A DNA stretch of 64,000 bases from Chromatiales bacterium (lineage in GTDB: Bacteria > Pseudomonadota > Gammaproteobacteria > Xanthomonadales > SZUA-36). The DNA lies in the NCBI GenBank assembly GCA_024640045.1, contig JAHEFS010000004.1, forward strand, positions 1 through 64,000, given 5' to 3'. The notes under the pieces are model-generated. The model saw only the letters and a program-made list of their open reading frames with translations. It was not told the DNA's origin and ran no database searches. Below, in pieces: positions 34,918 through 46,137 of this stretch (its first letter is position 1; the number at the start of each line of letters is the position of its first letter). The position numbers and the translations under genes were made by a program.

Positions 34918-35155
34918 GCATTACTCCAGTTGATTTTTTGCCCCGAGGGCCAGGTAAAAGTATGGCTTTCGCCGCTTGTCCGCCTGATTTCCGGGTCCGC
35001 AGCCGGACCGGACAAGAGCAATCCGACATTTTATCCGAAACGGGTACGACTAGACAATGCATTGGGCCGGATGGCATAGGGTCAAACGCGCTGATTGCGT
35101 TAGAATTGTCGTATCGGGACGTCCAGTTACCCACCAAGGCCACCAGAATCCAGAC

Positions 35156-36265
35156 ATGACGCGGGCAAGACCCATAATGCTTTTCCTGATGCGATCCGTG
35201 ACCGCCGGGTTGGCCATTGCATTCCTGGTCCTGTACGTCTGGCCCTCGCTGCGCGACGACCGCACACGGGAGGGGAACGCCCATGACGAAAGGCTGCCAG
35301 CCGCCCCGGCTTCCTATGCTGACGCGGTCGATCGGGCCGCACCTTCGGTAGTAAGCATCTATACGCAACGGGTCGAATACCAGCAGGTCAGCCCGCAACT
35401 GCAGCGCATCCTGGGCAATGCCTACGTTGCCCGTTCAAGGCAAGACATGGGCTCGGGCGTGCTGGTCAGTGCGGACGGTTATATCCTCACCAATAATCAC
35501 GTGATCAGCCAGGTGCGCGATATACAGATCGCCCTTTGGGACGGGCGCTTTGCACCGGCCCAGGTGGTGGGCTCGGATCCGGAAACCGACCTGGCAGTCC
35601 TGAAAATCGAATTGGATGGTTTGCCCGCAGCCCCGCTCGCTCGGGACACCAGGATTCGTGTGGGCGATGTGGTTCTGGCTATTGGCAACGCGCTGGGCCT
35701 GAGCCACACGGTGACCATGGGCATCGTCAGCGCGACCGGCCGCAATGACCTGCGGGCCGTACTTTATGAGGATTTTATCCAGACCGACGCAGCCATCAAT
35801 GCCGGCAATAGCGGTGGCGCGCTGGTGAACGCCAGCGGTGAAGTCATCGGCATCAACACGCGCAACCTGGGACGGGCCCAGGGTGGCCAGAACATTGGCT
35901 TCGCCATCCCCATCGGCCTCGCCAGCGACGTCATGGAACAGATCATCGAGTATGGGTCGGTCCGGCGCGGCTGGCTGGGAGCGCAATTCAGTGATCTGCC
36001 GCTGTCTTTGCAGGCTGACGGTAGTTCAATCCGACGCGGCACCCAGGTCAGGGACGTCACCACCGGCGGACCAGCATGGAATGCAGGCATTCGGGCAGGT
36101 GACATTCTGCTGGCTGTAGACGGCGTGGTTATCGACGATGCACGGGCCTTTCTGCTGGCCATCGCCCAACTCGCCCCCGGCACGCAGGTCGAACTGGAAG
36201 TGCTGCGAAATCAACAGCAGTTCTCCACCTACGCAACGCTGATCCAGCAACCGCCGCTGCGCTGA
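35156..36265 (+). CDS. DegS/AlgW-type trypsin-like serine protease with one PDZ domain
   Basis: YILTNNHVISQVRD; ETDLAVLKIE; AAINAGNSGGALVNASGEVIGINT; single PDZ. Confidence 0.94.
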   Translation: MTRARPIMLFLMRSVTAGLAIAFLVLYVWPSLRDDRTREGNAHDERLPAAPASYADAVDRAAPSVVSIYTQRVEYQQVSPQLQRILGNAYVARSRQDMGSGVLVSADGYILTNNHVISQVRDIQIALWDGRFAPAQVVGSDPETDLAVLKIELDGLPAAPLARDTRIRVGDVVLAIGNALGLSHTVTMGIVSATGRNDLRAVLYEDFIQTDAAINAGNSGGALVNASGEVIGINTRNLGRAQGGQNIGFAIPIGLASDVMEQIIEYGSVRRGWLGAQFSDLPLSLQADGSSIRRGTQVRDVTTGGPAWNAGIRAGDILLAVDGVVIDDARAFLLAIAQLAPGTQVELEVLRNQQQFSTYATLIQQPPLR

Positions 36266-36305
36266 ATGTGATGACGGATTACGGGTGACGCAGGGGCTCC
36301 CGCTG

Positions 36306-36875
36306 CTAGGCTTTTGGCAGCGTAACCCCGGTCTGGCCCTGGTACTTGCCCGCCCGATCCTTGTAGGAGGTTTCGCAAACCTCATCGGATTCAAAGAACA
36401 GGAATTGCGCCACACCCTCATTGGCATAAATGCGCGCGGGCAACGGTGTGGTATTGGAAAACTCCAGCGTGACGTGCCCTTCCCACTCAGGCTCCAGCGG
36501 CGTCACGTTAACGATGATGCCGCAGCGCGCATAGGTGGACTTGCCCAGGCAGATCGTCAGCACGTTGCGCGGTATGCGGAAATATTCGACCGTGTGCGCC
36601 AGCGCGAATGAATTGGGCGGAATGATGCAGACTTCACCGGTGAAGTTGACAAAGCTGCTGTCGCAGAAGTTCTTTGGATCGACGACGGCGGAATTGATGT
36701 TGGTGAATATCTTGAAATCCGCGGCACATCGAACGTCGTACCCATAACTCGAAGTGCCGTAAGAGATCGACTTTTCGCCATTGGGCGTCTGCCGGACCTG
36801 GCCGGGCTCGAACGGCTCGATCATGCCGTCCGTTTCGGCCATGCGCCGGATCCAGCGATCGGATTTGATACTCAT
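36306..36875 (-). CDS. dcd: dCTP deaminase
   Basis: [42 protein letters not shown]. Confidence 0.98.
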   Translation of the reverse strand: MSIKSDRWIRRMAETDGMIEPFEPGQVRQTPNGEKSISYGTSSYGYDVRCAADFKIFTNINSAVVDPKNFCDSSFVNFTGEVCIIPPNSFALAHTVEYFRIPRNVLTICLGKSTYARCGIIVNVTPLEPEWEGHVTLEFSNTTPLPARIYANEGVAQFLFFESDEVCETSYKDRAGKYQGQTGVTLPKA

Positions 36876-36890
36876 GGTCTACGGCCCCGT

Positions 36891-38021
36891 TCAGGTGTTC
36901 TGCACCTGGATCTTGGGCAGATCCAGCTTCAGGTTGCGCGGTTGCTGCGACAGCACCCCTGACGTGCGCCGTGCAAACTCCAGGTAGGCTGCGGCAATGG
37001 GTGAATCGGGGTCCGCAGCAACGATTGGATTGCCATTGTCCAGGCCCTCCCTGATCTCGATGGCCAGAGGCAACTGTCCCAGCAAGGGAATGTCATATTG
37101 CTCCGCCATGGCCGCGCCACCCCCACTGCCAAAGATGGCCTCCTGATGCCCGCAGTTGCTGCAAATGTGGGTGCTCATGTTCTCGACCACGCCCAGCACC
37201 GGCACCTCGACCTTGCGGAACATCTGCAGCGCCTTGCGCGCATCCAGCAATGCGATGTCCTGGGGCGTGGTCACGATCACTGCACCGGCAACGGGTACAT
37301 TCTGTGCGAGCGTCAGTTGGATATCACCGGTTCCCGGCGGCAGATCGATGACCAGGTAGTCGAGATTTTCCCAGTTGGTCTCGTTCAGCAGCTGCTGCAA
37401 GGCGGAAGTCACCATTGGCCCACGCCAGATCATCGGCGTTTCCTCATCGATCAAAAATCCGATCGACATCAATTGCAAGCCATGCGCCCGTTTCGGGGTG
37501 ATGCGCTTGCCATCGGTGTCCGGCTGGCCCGACGCGCCCAGCATCCGGGGAATACTCGGCCCATAGATATCGGCGTCGAGAATGCCGACGCTGGCGCCAT
37601 CGCGCTGCAGGCTCAGCGCGAGGTTGACAGCCGTGCTGGATTTTCCCACTCCGCCCTTACCGGAGGCCACCGCGATGATGTTGCGAATCGGGGCCAACGG
37701 CGTGAGTTCACCCTGCACTTTGTGAGACAACACCTTCCAGTCGACCTTGACCGAAGCCTTTGCAATACCCGGAACCGACTCCAGCTTGCCCTGTACGTGG
37801 GCGGCCATGCCTTCGCATAATCCTGCAGCGGGGTAACCCAATCGCAGTTCCACTGCCACCTGACCATCCTCGGTGCGAATGTCGCGCACGCAACCCCCGC
37901 TGACGAGGTCAACGTCGGTGTTGTAATCGATGATCCGGGCCAATTGTGCTTCCACCGCTTCTCGGGATATTTGCTCCACGCTCGCCTTGCCTCCTGCTTG
38001 TGCCTGCATTAAACGGCGCAT
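36891..38021 (-). CDS. apbC: Iron-sulfur cluster carrier protein ApbC/Mrp
   Basis: VASGKGGVGKSSTAVNLALSL; NMSTHICSNCGHQEAIFGSGGG. Confidence 0.97.
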   Translation of the reverse strand: MRRLMQAQAGGKASVEQISREAVEAQLARIIDYNTDVDLVSGGCVRDIRTEDGQVAVELRLGYPAAGLCEGMAAHVQGKLESVPGIAKASVKVDWKVLSHKVQGELTPLAPIRNIIAVASGKGGVGKSSTAVNLALSLQRDGASVGILDADIYGPSIPRMLGASGQPDTDGKRITPKRAHGLQLMSIGFLIDEETPMIWRGPMVTSALQQLLNETNWENLDYLVIDLPPGTGDIQLTLAQNVPVAGAVIVTTPQDIALLDARKALQMFRKVEVPVLGVVENMSTHICSNCGHQEAIFGSGGGAAMAEQYDIPLLGQLPLAIEIREGLDNGNPIVAADPDSPIAAAYLEFARRTSGVLSQQPRNLKLDLPKIQVQNT

Positions 38022-38158
38022 TGTACCAATTCCAGGGCCGGGGAAAGACTGGAAAATCGCTCGGCATGACGCCCGCGGCTACAGCTTGGGCGGGTGTCGT
38101 GCGATAATTCCACACTTGTGCGTGCGATTGGCACCCAGACTGCCCGGCCAGCGAAACC

Positions 38159-40177
38159 ATGACAGAAAAGCAAAGAAAAATTCTTCTCACCAGCGCTCTG
38201 CCCTACGCCAACGGCGCCATCCATATAGGGCACATGCTGGAATTCATCCAGACCGATATCTGGGCACGCTTCCAGCGCGCGCAGGGACACGAGTGCTACT
38301 TTGCCTGGGCGGATGACGCTCACGGCACACCCATCATGCTGAGCGCGCAGCAGGCCGGAATCAGTCCCCAGGAACTGATCGACCAGATGAACGAAGAACA
38401 CCAGAGCGATTTTCGTGACTTCGGCCTCAGCTACGACAACTATTCCTCGACCCACAGCCCGGCCAACCGGGAACTGGTCGAAGCCATCTATCTGCAACTG
38501 CGCGAGGGTGGCTATATCGATAAGAAAACCATCTCGCAGTTCTACGACGAACAGGAAGGCATGTTTTTGCCTGACCGGTTTATCCGGGGCACTTGCCCCA
38601 AGTGCCGGACCGAGGACCAGTACGGCGACAGTTGCGAGGCCTGCGGCAGCACCTACGCTCCCACGGAACTCATCGAACCGCGCTCGGCGGTCTCCGGAAC
38701 CGCGCCGGTCATGCGCGAGTCCGAGCACTTTTTTGTCCGCCTGGCCGATTTCCAGGACCGTCTGCACGCCTGGATCAACAACGGCCGCATGCAAAAGGAA
38801 GTCGTCAACAAGATCGACGAGTGGTTCACCGACGGACTGCGGGACTGGGACATCACCCGGGACGCGCCCTACTTCGGATTCGAAATACCGGGCACCACGG
38901 ACAAGTTCTTTTACGTCTGGGTGGATGCGCCGGTAGGCTACATGGCCAGCTTCAGGGAGTTGTGCGAGAAGCGCGGCCTCGAATTCGATGACTGGTGGGG
39001 CCCGGAGTCTGAAGCCGAGGTCTACCATTTCATCGGCAAGGACATCATGTATTTTCACACGCTGTTCTGGCCAGCCATGCTCATGGGTGCGGGCTACCGG
39101 ACGCCCACGGCCGTGTACGCTCACGGCTTCCTGACCGTCGACGGCACCAAGATGTCGAAGTCACGCGGAACCTTCATCATGGCCCGAACTTACCTGGACC
39201 ATCTCAACCCGGATTATTTGCGGTACTACTTCTGCGCCAAGCTGGGGCCAGGGACCGGCGACATCGACCTGAACCTGGATGATTTCGTGCAGCGGGTCAA
39301 TTCCGACCTGGTGGGCAAGGTGGTGAACATCGCCAGCAGATGCGCCGGTTTCATCCAGCGGTACTTCGAGGGAGCCCTGTCTGAAGAACTGCCAGAGCCG
39401 GAACTGTATGCGCGATTCGCAGCCGGCCGTGAGGGTATTGCCGCGGACTTCGAATCGCGCAATTACCAGGCCGCTATCCGCAGCATCATGGCCCTGGCGG
39501 ATGAAGCCAACCGCTATATCGACGAACACAAGCCCTGGCAACTGATCAAGCAGGAGGGCATGGAAACCGAGGTCCAGGCCATCTGCACTCAGGGCATCAA
39601 CCTGTTCCGCGTGCTGATCACCCTGCTGGCGCCGGCCATCCCCCATACGGCCCAAAAAGCGGCGGCATTCCTGGCCGCAGAAGTCGGACCATGGGCAGAC
39701 CTCGATCACCCCCTGCTGGGCAGGGCCATCAATACCTTCGAGCCGCTGATGGCGCGCGTCGACCCCGTCAAAGTGGACGCCATGATCGAAGCATCACGAG
39801 AATCCCTCAAGCCCAGCGGGCAAGAAACTCCGGCGCCGCTGGATCTGGCCGATGAAATCGGGATCGAGGATTTTCTCAAGGTCGACTTGCGCATCGCCCG
39901 CATCCTCAGCGCCGAGGCAATCCCCGAAGCCGACAAGCTGTTGAAGCTCACACTGGATCTCGGCCAGGAGACACGAACGGTCTTTGCCGGCATCAAGTCC
40001 GCCTACGACCCCGATCAACTGTCTGGACGACTGACCGTCATGGTTGCCAATCTCAAGCCGCGCAAAATGCGCTTTGGCGTATCCGAGGGCATGGTGCTGG
40101 CGGCAGGGCCTGGCGGCACCGAACTGTACCTGCTCAGCCCCGACGATGGGGCCATCCCGGGTACCCGGGTCACCTGA
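38159..40177 (+). CDS. metG: Methionine-tRNA ligase
   Basis: [40 protein letters not shown]-terminal tRNA-binding domain. Confidence 0.99.
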   Translation: MTEKQRKILLTSALPYANGAIHIGHMLEFIQTDIWARFQRAQGHECYFAWADDAHGTPIMLSAQQAGISPQELIDQMNEEHQSDFRDFGLSYDNYSSTHSPANRELVEAIYLQLREGGYIDKKTISQFYDEQEGMFLPDRFIRGTCPKCRTEDQYGDSCEACGSTYAPTELIEPRSAVSGTAPVMRESEHFFVRLADFQDRLHAWINNGRMQKEVVNKIDEWFTDGLRDWDITRDAPYFGFEIPGTTDKFFYVWVDAPVGYMASFRELCEKRGLEFDDWWGPESEAEVYHFIGKDIMYFHTLFWPAMLMGAGYRTPTAVYAHGFLTVDGTKMSKSRGTFIMARTYLDHLNPDYLRYYFCAKLGPGTGDIDLNLDDFVQRVNSDLVGKVVNIASRCAGFIQRYFEGALSEELPEPELYARFAAGREGIAADFESRNYQAAIRSIMALADEANRYIDEHKPWQLIKQEGMETEVQAICTQGINLFRVLITLLAPAIPHTAQKAAAFLAAEVGPWADLDHPLLGRAINTFEPLMARVDPVKVDAMIEASRESLKPSGQETPAPLDLADEIGIEDFLKVDLRIARILSAEAIPEADKLLKLTLDLGQETRTVFAGIKSAYDPDQLSGRLTVMVANLKPRKMRFGVSEGMVLAAGPGGTELYLLSPDDGAIPGTRVT

Positions 40178-40196
40178 ACCCACTGCGTTTCCGGCG

Positions 40197-40778
40197 ATGA
40201 CCGAACACCTGCTGATTCTGGTCAGTACCGTGCTGGCGAACAACTTCGTCCTGGTGCGGTTCCTGGGTTTGTGCCCCTTTATGGGGGTCTCCAACAAGCT
40301 GGAGGGCGCCATCGGCATGGCCGTGGCGACCGGCTTCGTCCTGACCCTTTCCTCCGTCTCCAGCTACCTGCTGCACCAGTACCTGCTGGTGCCGTTGGGC
40401 CTGGAGTACCTGGCCACCCTGAGTTTTATCCTGGTCATCGCTGTGGTCGTGCAACTCACCGAGATGGTCATGCGGAAAACCAGCCCCCTGCTGTATCGCA
40501 TCCTCGGCATTTTCCTGCCGCTGATTACCAGCAATTGCGCGGTACTGGGCGTGGCGCTGCTGAACCTGCAGGAACAGCACAATCTGCTGGAGTCCGCCCT
40601 GTACGGATTCGGTGCGGCGGCCGGATTCGGGCTGGTATTGGTCATGTTTGCCGCCATGCGCGAACGACTGGCTTTCGCCGATGTGCCCGTGCACTTTCGG
40701 GGCGCATCGATCGGACTCGTGACTGCCGGCCTCATGGCTTTGGCATTCATGGGTTTCAACGGGTTGGCGAATCTTTGA
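40197..40778 (+). CDS. rsxA: Electron transport complex subunit RsxA
   Basis: [32 protein letters not shown]. Confidence 0.97.
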   Translation: MTEHLLILVSTVLANNFVLVRFLGLCPFMGVSNKLEGAIGMAVATGFVLTLSSVSSYLLHQYLLVPLGLEYLATLSFILVIAVVVQLTEMVMRKTSPLLYRILGIFLPLITSNCAVLGVALLNLQEQHNLLESALYGFGAAAGFGLVLVMFAAMRERLAFADVPVHFRGASIGLVTAGLMALAFMGFNGLANL

Positions 40779-40779
40779 G

Positions 40780-41337
40780 ATGCTGATCGCCGTCATCACA
40801 CTGCTGGTGCTTGGGCTACTTTTCGGCCTCGGCCTCGGCTGGGCATCGATCCGTTACCGGGTGGAATCCGATCCGGTGGTGGACCAGATCGACGCCATCC
40901 TGCCCCAAACCCAGTGCGGGCAGTGCGGATTTCCCGGCTGCCGGCCTTATGCCGAGGCCATCGCAGGCGACGAGGCGGATATCAACCAGTGCCCGCCGGG
41001 CGGTGAAGCGGGAATTCGGGCCTTGGCGGACCTGTTGGGCCGTGAAGCGAAACCGCTGAACCCGGAGAACGGGGCAGAAAAACCACGCACCGTCGCGGTC
41101 ATTGACGAAGTCACCTGCATCGGTTGCACGCTCTGCATCCAGGCCTGCCCGGTCGATGCGATTGTCGGCGCCAGCAAGCAGATGCACACCGTGATTGCGT
41201 CGGAGTGCACAGGCTGCGACCTGTGCCTCCCACCCTGCCCGGTCGATTGCATTGTCATGATCGTACCGGAGCCCGACCCCGCTGCTGCATGGGTCTGGCC
41301 GAAACCGCGCACGGCTGCGGGCGGGGGTGTTCAATGA
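40780..41337 (+). CDS. rsxB: Electron transport complex subunit RsxB
   Basis: [18 protein letters not shown]; two 4Fe-4S motifs [12 protein letters not shown] and [12 protein letters not shown]. Confidence 0.97.
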   Translation: MLIAVITLLVLGLLFGLGLGWASIRYRVESDPVVDQIDAILPQTQCGQCGFPGCRPYAEAIAGDEADINQCPPGGEAGIRALADLLGREAKPLNPENGAEKPRTVAVIDEVTCIGCTLCIQACPVDAIVGASKQMHTVIASECTGCDLCLPPCPVDCIVMIVPEPDPAAAWVWPKPRTAAGGGVQ

Positions 41338-42875
41338 ACGACCGCCACACCCCCGTCATTGGCGCTTCCAGCAAGCTCCACCGGTTTCGCGGAGGCCTGC
41401 GCCTGCGCCACCACAAACGTCTGTCGTGCGGCCGGCCGGTAGAGCGCCCACCTTTGCCAGAAACTCTGGTCATCCCCCTGCAGCAGCACCTCGGACGGCC
41501 GGCCGAAGCCAGGGCTCAGGTCGGCGACCGGATTCTCAAGGGACAAGCGCTGGGCGACATCGACTGCAATGGCGGGGTCAATGTGCACGCGTCTACCTCC
41601 GGCACGGTGGTGGCAGTCGAAACACGACCGATGGGGCACGCATCCGGACGTGCCGGGTTGTGCGTCGTCTTGCAACCGGACGGTGAAGACCGCTGGTGTG
41701 AACTGCAGCCGCTGCCAGGCTGGCGGGACATGAGCCCCGGGCAACTGGCGGAGGCTATCTGCGCTGCCGGGATCGTCGGCCTGGGCGGCGCCGTATTCCC
41801 CACGCACCGCAAGGCCGTGCTCGGGCACCGCAAGGGTATTGAAACGTTGATCCTCAACGGCGCGGAATGCGAGCCGTACATCAGCTGCGACGAAATGCTG
41901 ATGCGAGAACAGCCGGACAAAATCATAGCCGGCGCAATGATCCTCAGTCACGCGACCGGAGCTTCCCGGATCATCATCGCTATCGAAGACCAGATGGGCG
42001 CAGTACACCAGGCGCTGAAGGGCGCGATCGAGGCGGCTGGAGCGCAAACCATCGAACTGGTTCGGGTGCCGGCCATCTACCCGGAAGGGGGTGAACGGCA
42101 GTTGATCCAGGTGCTGACCGGCCATGAAGTGCCGTCAGGCGGCCTGCCCTCTGACCTCGGCCTGCTGGTCCAGAACGTGGGAACGGCCGCTGCCGTGGCC
42201 CAGGCCATTCTCGAGGGCCGGCCCCTGGTTGAGCGTTATGTCACTGTGACGGGCAATGGCATCCACGAACCGCGCAACCTGCTGGCACTGATCGGAACAC
42301 CCGTATCCCACCTGATTCATCAGTGTGGCGGCTATCAAGCCGGGGCCGGGCGCCTGGTCGTCGGCGGGCCCATGATGGGTTTCGCCCTGCGCTCTGACAT
42401 TGAACCGGTGGTGAAAGCCACCAACTGCGTATTGGTGCTTTCAGAGCAGGATGTCGTTGCTCCCCAACCGGAAATGCCCTGCATTCGCTGCGGCGAATGT
42501 GCCCGGGTCTGCCCCGCTGGCCTCTTACCGCAACAACTGCAATGGCAGGTTCGCACCGGGCAGTGGGATGATGCCACCCGGTTCGGGCTGAGAGAATGCA
42601 TCGAGTGTGGCTGTTGCGATTACGTCTGCCCCAGCCATATTCCGCTGGCCCAGTGGTTCCGTCATGGCAAAGGCCAACTGCGCGCACAGGCGCGTGAAAA
42701 AGCCACAGCCGACAAGGCACGGTTGCGCCATGAGGCGCGGGAAACCCGGCTGGAACGGCAAAAGCGCGAAAAGCGGGAACGCCTCGCCGCCAAGAAGCGG
42801 GCGCTGCGTGAACGATCGGCGGCACCTGAGCCAGCCACCACCCCGGAACCCCCGAGATCGGAGCCGGGCGTATGA
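41334..42875 (+). CDS. rsxC: Electron transport complex subunit RsxC
   Basis: Start [10 protein letters not shown] overlapping rsx[13 protein letters not shown] and [12 protein letters not shown]. Confidence 0.96.
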   Translation: MNDRHTPVIGASSKLHRFRGGLRLRHHKRLSCGRPVERPPLPETLVIPLQQHLGRPAEARAQVGDRILKGQALGDIDCNGGVNVHASTSGTVVAVETRPMGHASGRAGLCVVLQPDGEDRWCELQPLPGWRDMSPGQLAEAICAAGIVGLGGAVFPTHRKAVLGHRKGIETLILNGAECEPYISCDEMLMREQPDKIIAGAMILSHATGASRIIIAIEDQMGAVHQALKGAIEAAGAQTIELVRVPAIYPEGGERQLIQVLTGHEVPSGGLPSDLGLLVQNVGTAAAVAQAILEGRPLVERYVTVTGNGIHEPRNLLALIGTPVSHLIHQCGGYQAGAGRLVVGGPMMGFALRSDIEPVVKATNCVLVLSEQDVVAPQPEMPCIRCGECARVCPAGLLPQQLQWQVRTGQWDDATRFGLRECIECGCCDYVCPSHIPLAQWFRHGKGQLRAQAREKATADKARLRHEARETRLERQKREKRERLAAKKRALRERSAAPEPATTPEPPRSEPGV

Positions 42876-43906
42876 AGCCGAGAGCCTGGACCACGGGTGG
42901 GGCCCCACATGTCGCGGCCAGCGTGACGGTCAGCCGGGTCATGCGGCAAGTCCTCTATGCCCTGCTTCCCGGTGTCATCCTGCACGCGTGGTTTTTCGGC
43001 CCAGGCATCTGGGTCCAGATCTGCCTGGCTACCCTGTTCGGACTTGGCTTCGAAGCCCTGATGCTGAAGCTTCGCGGACACGACCTGCGCCTGTTCCTGG
43101 GCGACTATTCCGTCGTGGTTACCGCCGTCCTGTTCGCCTTGTGTATTCCACCGACCGCACCCTGGTGGATCAGCCTGGTTGCCATGCTGTTCGCCGTAGT
43201 CATCGCCAAACACCTCTATGGCGGCCTGGGACAAAACGTCTTCAATCCCGCCATGGTGGGTTATGTGGTGGTGCTGATCAGCTTTCCGCAAGCCATGACA
43301 CGCTGGTTGACGCCGGAACCCTTGAGCGCACAAGGCCTTGGCCTGAAGGAAACGCTGACCGTCATTTTCAGCGGAGAATTGCCCATCAGGATGGACTGGG
43401 ACAGCGTCACCCAGGCCACCCCTCTGGACGCAATCAAGACCGGTCTCCACTCTGGCCATTTGCTCACCGACATTACGCAAGGCCCGGTTTTCGGCAGCTG
43501 GGGCGGCCTCGGCTGGGAGTGGGTGGCGGCCGCTTTTGCAGTGGGCGGGGTTTATCTGCTGGCCCGTCGGGTGATCTCTTGGCAGGTTCCCGCGGCGATG
43601 CTGGGGACCGTGATACTGGCCAGCCTGGTCCCATGGATGCTGGACCCGGCCAGTCACGCCGCACCCTCGCAACACCTGTTCTCAGGCGCGTTGATGCTTG
43701 GAGCGTTCTTTATTGCCACCGACCCGGTCTCTGGCTGTACCAGCAACCTGGGCCGGCTTTGGTTCGGCGTCGGTGTCGGGCTGATCACGCTGGTGATTCG
43801 CCGTTGGGGCGGATACCCCGACGGCGTGGCTTTCGCCGTCCTGTTGATGAACATGGCGGCGCCCCTGATCGATCGCTACACGCGGCCCCGGGTGTACGGA
43901 ACGTGA
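42872..43906 (+). CDS. rsxD: Electron transport complex subunit RsxD
   Basis: MRQVLYALLPGVILHAWFFGPGIWVQI; FFIATDPVSGCTSNLGRLWFG. Confidence 0.96.
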   Translation: MKPRAWTTGGAPHVAASVTVSRVMRQVLYALLPGVILHAWFFGPGIWVQICLATLFGLGFEALMLKLRGHDLRLFLGDYSVVVTAVLFALCIPPTAPWWISLVAMLFAVVIAKHLYGGLGQNVFNPAMVGYVVVLISFPQAMTRWLTPEPLSAQGLGLKETLTVIFSGELPIRMDWDSVTQATPLDAIKTGLHSGHLLTDITQGPVFGSWGGLGWEWVAAAFAVGGVYLLARRVISWQVPAAMLGTVILASLVPWMLDPASHAAPSQHLFSGALMLGAFFIATDPVSGCTSNLGRLWFGVGVGLITLVIRRWGGYPDGVAFAVLLMNMAAPLIDRYTRPRVYGT

Positions 43907-44559
43907 GCAAAGCGGCAAACAGTGCATTTCGACCGGCGCTCGGCAGCGCTGGGCTGCTGGGGCTGGTGGCCGTCATCGGCACGGCTCTGCTGGCCGGCGT
44001 ATTCCACCTGACCCGCGACCGGATTGCCGAACAGGAACGCCTGACGGTGCTGCGCCAACTGAACCAGGTTCTGCCCGCGGTCGTGTACGACAACGCCCTG
44101 TATGACGACTCGATACTCGTCACCGATACCGAGTTTTTCCACCACCGGGATCCGGTCCGGGTTTACCGCGCCCGCCGGCAGGGAGCGCCTGCGGCGATCG
44201 TGATGAGCCACGTCGCACCCGACGGCTACAACGGTGCCATTCGACTACTGACGGCGATTCGATTCGACGGGACAATCAGCGGTGTGCGTGTTGTCGCACA
44301 CCGGGAAACACCGGGACTGGGCGACCCCGTAGAGATCGAACGCAGCGACTGGATACGGGCCTTCGAGCAATGCTCGCTCGAAAACCCAGACGCCTCCGGC
44401 TGGGCGGTCAAGCGCGACGGCGGGGTATTCGACCAGTTCACCGGCGCTACCATCACACCAAGGGCGGTCGTCCAGGCAGTCCACAAGGCCCTGGAGTACC
44501 ATCAGTCGCACAAGCTCGAGTTGTATCAGACCCCGGGAGAGCCCTCATCCAATGAGTGA
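43903..44559 (+). CDS. rsxG: Electron transport complex subunit RsxG
   Basis: GTG start overlapping rsxD; GVRVVAHRETPGLGDPVE; FMN-attachment-like FTGATIT. Confidence 0.95.
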   Translation: MSKAANSAFRPALGSAGLLGLVAVIGTALLAGVFHLTRDRIAEQERLTVLRQLNQVLPAVVYDNALYDDSILVTDTEFFHHRDPVRVYRARRQGAPAAIVMSHVAPDGYNGAIRLLTAIRFDGTISGVRVVAHRETPGLGDPVEIERSDWIRAFEQCSLENPDASGWAVKRDGGVFDQFTGATITPRAVVQAVHKALEYHQSHKLELYQTPGEPSSNE

Positions 44560-45235
44560 ACCCAAGCCGTTGCGTCAAGTATTCCTGGAAGGCGTCTGGC
44601 ATCAGAACACCGGACTGGTCGTCCTGCTCGGCCTGTGTCCCTTGCTGGCTGTTACCGGCACCGTGGTCAACGGGCTGGGACTGGGGCTGGCAACCACGCT
44701 GACCCTGGTCGCTTCCAACCTCTCTGTCTCCCTGCTACGCGGGCTGCTGCGCCCCGAAATCCGCATCCCCGCTTTCGTGCTCATCATTGCTTCAGTGGTC
44801 ACGGTGATCGAATTGCTGATGCAGGCCTTTCTGCACGACCTGTTCCGGGTCCTGGGCATTTTCATCCCGCTTATTGTGACCAACTGCGCCATCATCGGGC
44901 GGGCCGAGGCCTTCGCTTCACGCAACCGCCCGATCGCCGCAGCTGTTGACGGCCTCGCCACCGGGCTGGGCTTCTGCGTTACCCTGGTGCTGCTGGGTGC
45001 CATGCGGGAAGTGCTGGGCCGGGGCACATTGCTGTCACAGGCCCAACTCATGTTAGGTGAAATCGGCCATTCGCTGGAGCTGGTGGTGTTTCCAGACTAC
45101 CCGGGGTTTCTGCTGGCCATTCTCCCGCCCGGCGCCTTCATCGCGCTCGGAGTACTGGTCGCTGGGCGCAACTGGCTCGAAGCTCGCCGAAGCCAAAAGC
45201 AGCCCGTCCCGGCAGGGGCAATCGAAACGGCATGA
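44552..45235 (+). CDS. rsxE: Electron transport complex subunit RsxE
   Basis: FLEGVWHQNTGLVVLLGLCPLLAVTGTVVNGLGLGLAT. Confidence 0.97.
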   Translation: MSEPKPLRQVFLEGVWHQNTGLVVLLGLCPLLAVTGTVVNGLGLGLATTLTLVASNLSVSLLRGLLRPEIRIPAFVLIIASVVTVIELLMQAFLHDLFRVLGIFIPLIVTNCAIIGRAEAFASRNRPIAAAVDGLATGLGFCVTLVLLGAMREVLGRGTLLSQAQLMLGEIGHSLELVVFPDYPGFLLAILPPGAFIALGVLVAGRNWLEARRSQKQPVPAGAIETA

Positions 45236-45864
45236 AAATCGCCGACCGGCAAGAGTTTTTTCACCGCTTGCGGGAAAACAATCCGAGTCCCACGACCGAG
45301 CTGGAATATCGAACACCGTTCGAACTTCTGGTAGCGGTGATTCTGTCTGCCCAGGCTACAGACGTCGGCGTCAACAAGGCGACGCGGCGCCTTTACCCGG
45401 TCGCCAACACCCCTGCCGCAATCCTGGAACTGGGCGAGGAGAAACTGCGCGGTTACGTGCGCACGATCGGGCTCTTCAACACCAAGGCAGCCAACATCAT
45501 CAAGACCTGCCAGATACTGGAAGAGCAACACGGCGGTGAAGTCCCACGTGACCGGGCGGCCCTGGAAGCCTTGCCTGGCGTCGGCCGCAAGACCGCCAAT
45601 GTCGTTCTTAACACGGCGTTCGGCGAGCCAACCATCGCTGTTGACACGCATATTTTCCGTGTTTCCAACCGAACCGGGCTGGCGCCCGGGAAAACCCCGC
45701 TCGCGGTCGAAAAGAAGCTTCTGAGCAACGTGCCGCCGGAATTCCGGCAAGACGCCCATCACTGGTTGATCCTGCACGGGCGCTATGTCTGCACTGCCCG
45801 CAATCCGAAGTGCGAAGAGTGCATTGTGCGCGATTTATGCCGAACGGGCCGCAAGGCGCGCTGA
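45232..45864 (+). CDS. nth: Endonuclease III
   Basis: LLVAVILSAQATDVGVNKATRRL; LPGVGRKTANVVLNTAFGEPTIAVDTHIFRV; 4Fe-4S C-x6-C-x2-C-x5-C. Confidence 0.98.
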   Translation: MKIADRQEFFHRLRENNPSPTTELEYRTPFELLVAVILSAQATDVGVNKATRRLYPVANTPAAILELGEEKLRGYVRTIGLFNTKAANIIKTCQILEEQHGGEVPRDRAALEALPGVGRKTANVVLNTAFGEPTIAVDTHIFRVSNRTGLAPGKTPLAVEKKLLSNVPPEFRQDAHHWLILHGRYVCTARNPKCEECIVRDLCRTGRKAR

Positions 45865-46137
45865 GCCCGCCTTGTGCCGGTCAAGCCGGTAAATTCACCG
45901 AGGTCTGTAATCAACACCAGCCGTTCCCGGTCTATGACTGCACGATGCACCAAAAACCGGTCGTGCTGGGTTTTTGCGGCATCGGACGTTAGACTCTGGC
46001 ACCCGGCCCTGCCTGAAATGAGAGTCCAGGCATTCCGGGAACATAGAAGTCTAGACACAATCGGGCGTTGATTGCGCCGCAATCCCGAGACGGGTTTTGA
46101 CCCGGCTTGAATACTTTGAATCTGGAGGTTCCATCCA

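Noticed and set aside
45949-45973. Possible terminator downstream of nth (aaaaacc...ggttttt)
   Set aside because: Short AT-rich stem with a long loop; not convincing as an intrinsic terminator.
46030-46137. Possible ECF-sigma or sigma-70 promoter upstream of hvfA (gggaacatag, ttgacccgg)
   Set aside because: Neither candidate has a convincing partner element at normal spacing; would need 5'-RACE.
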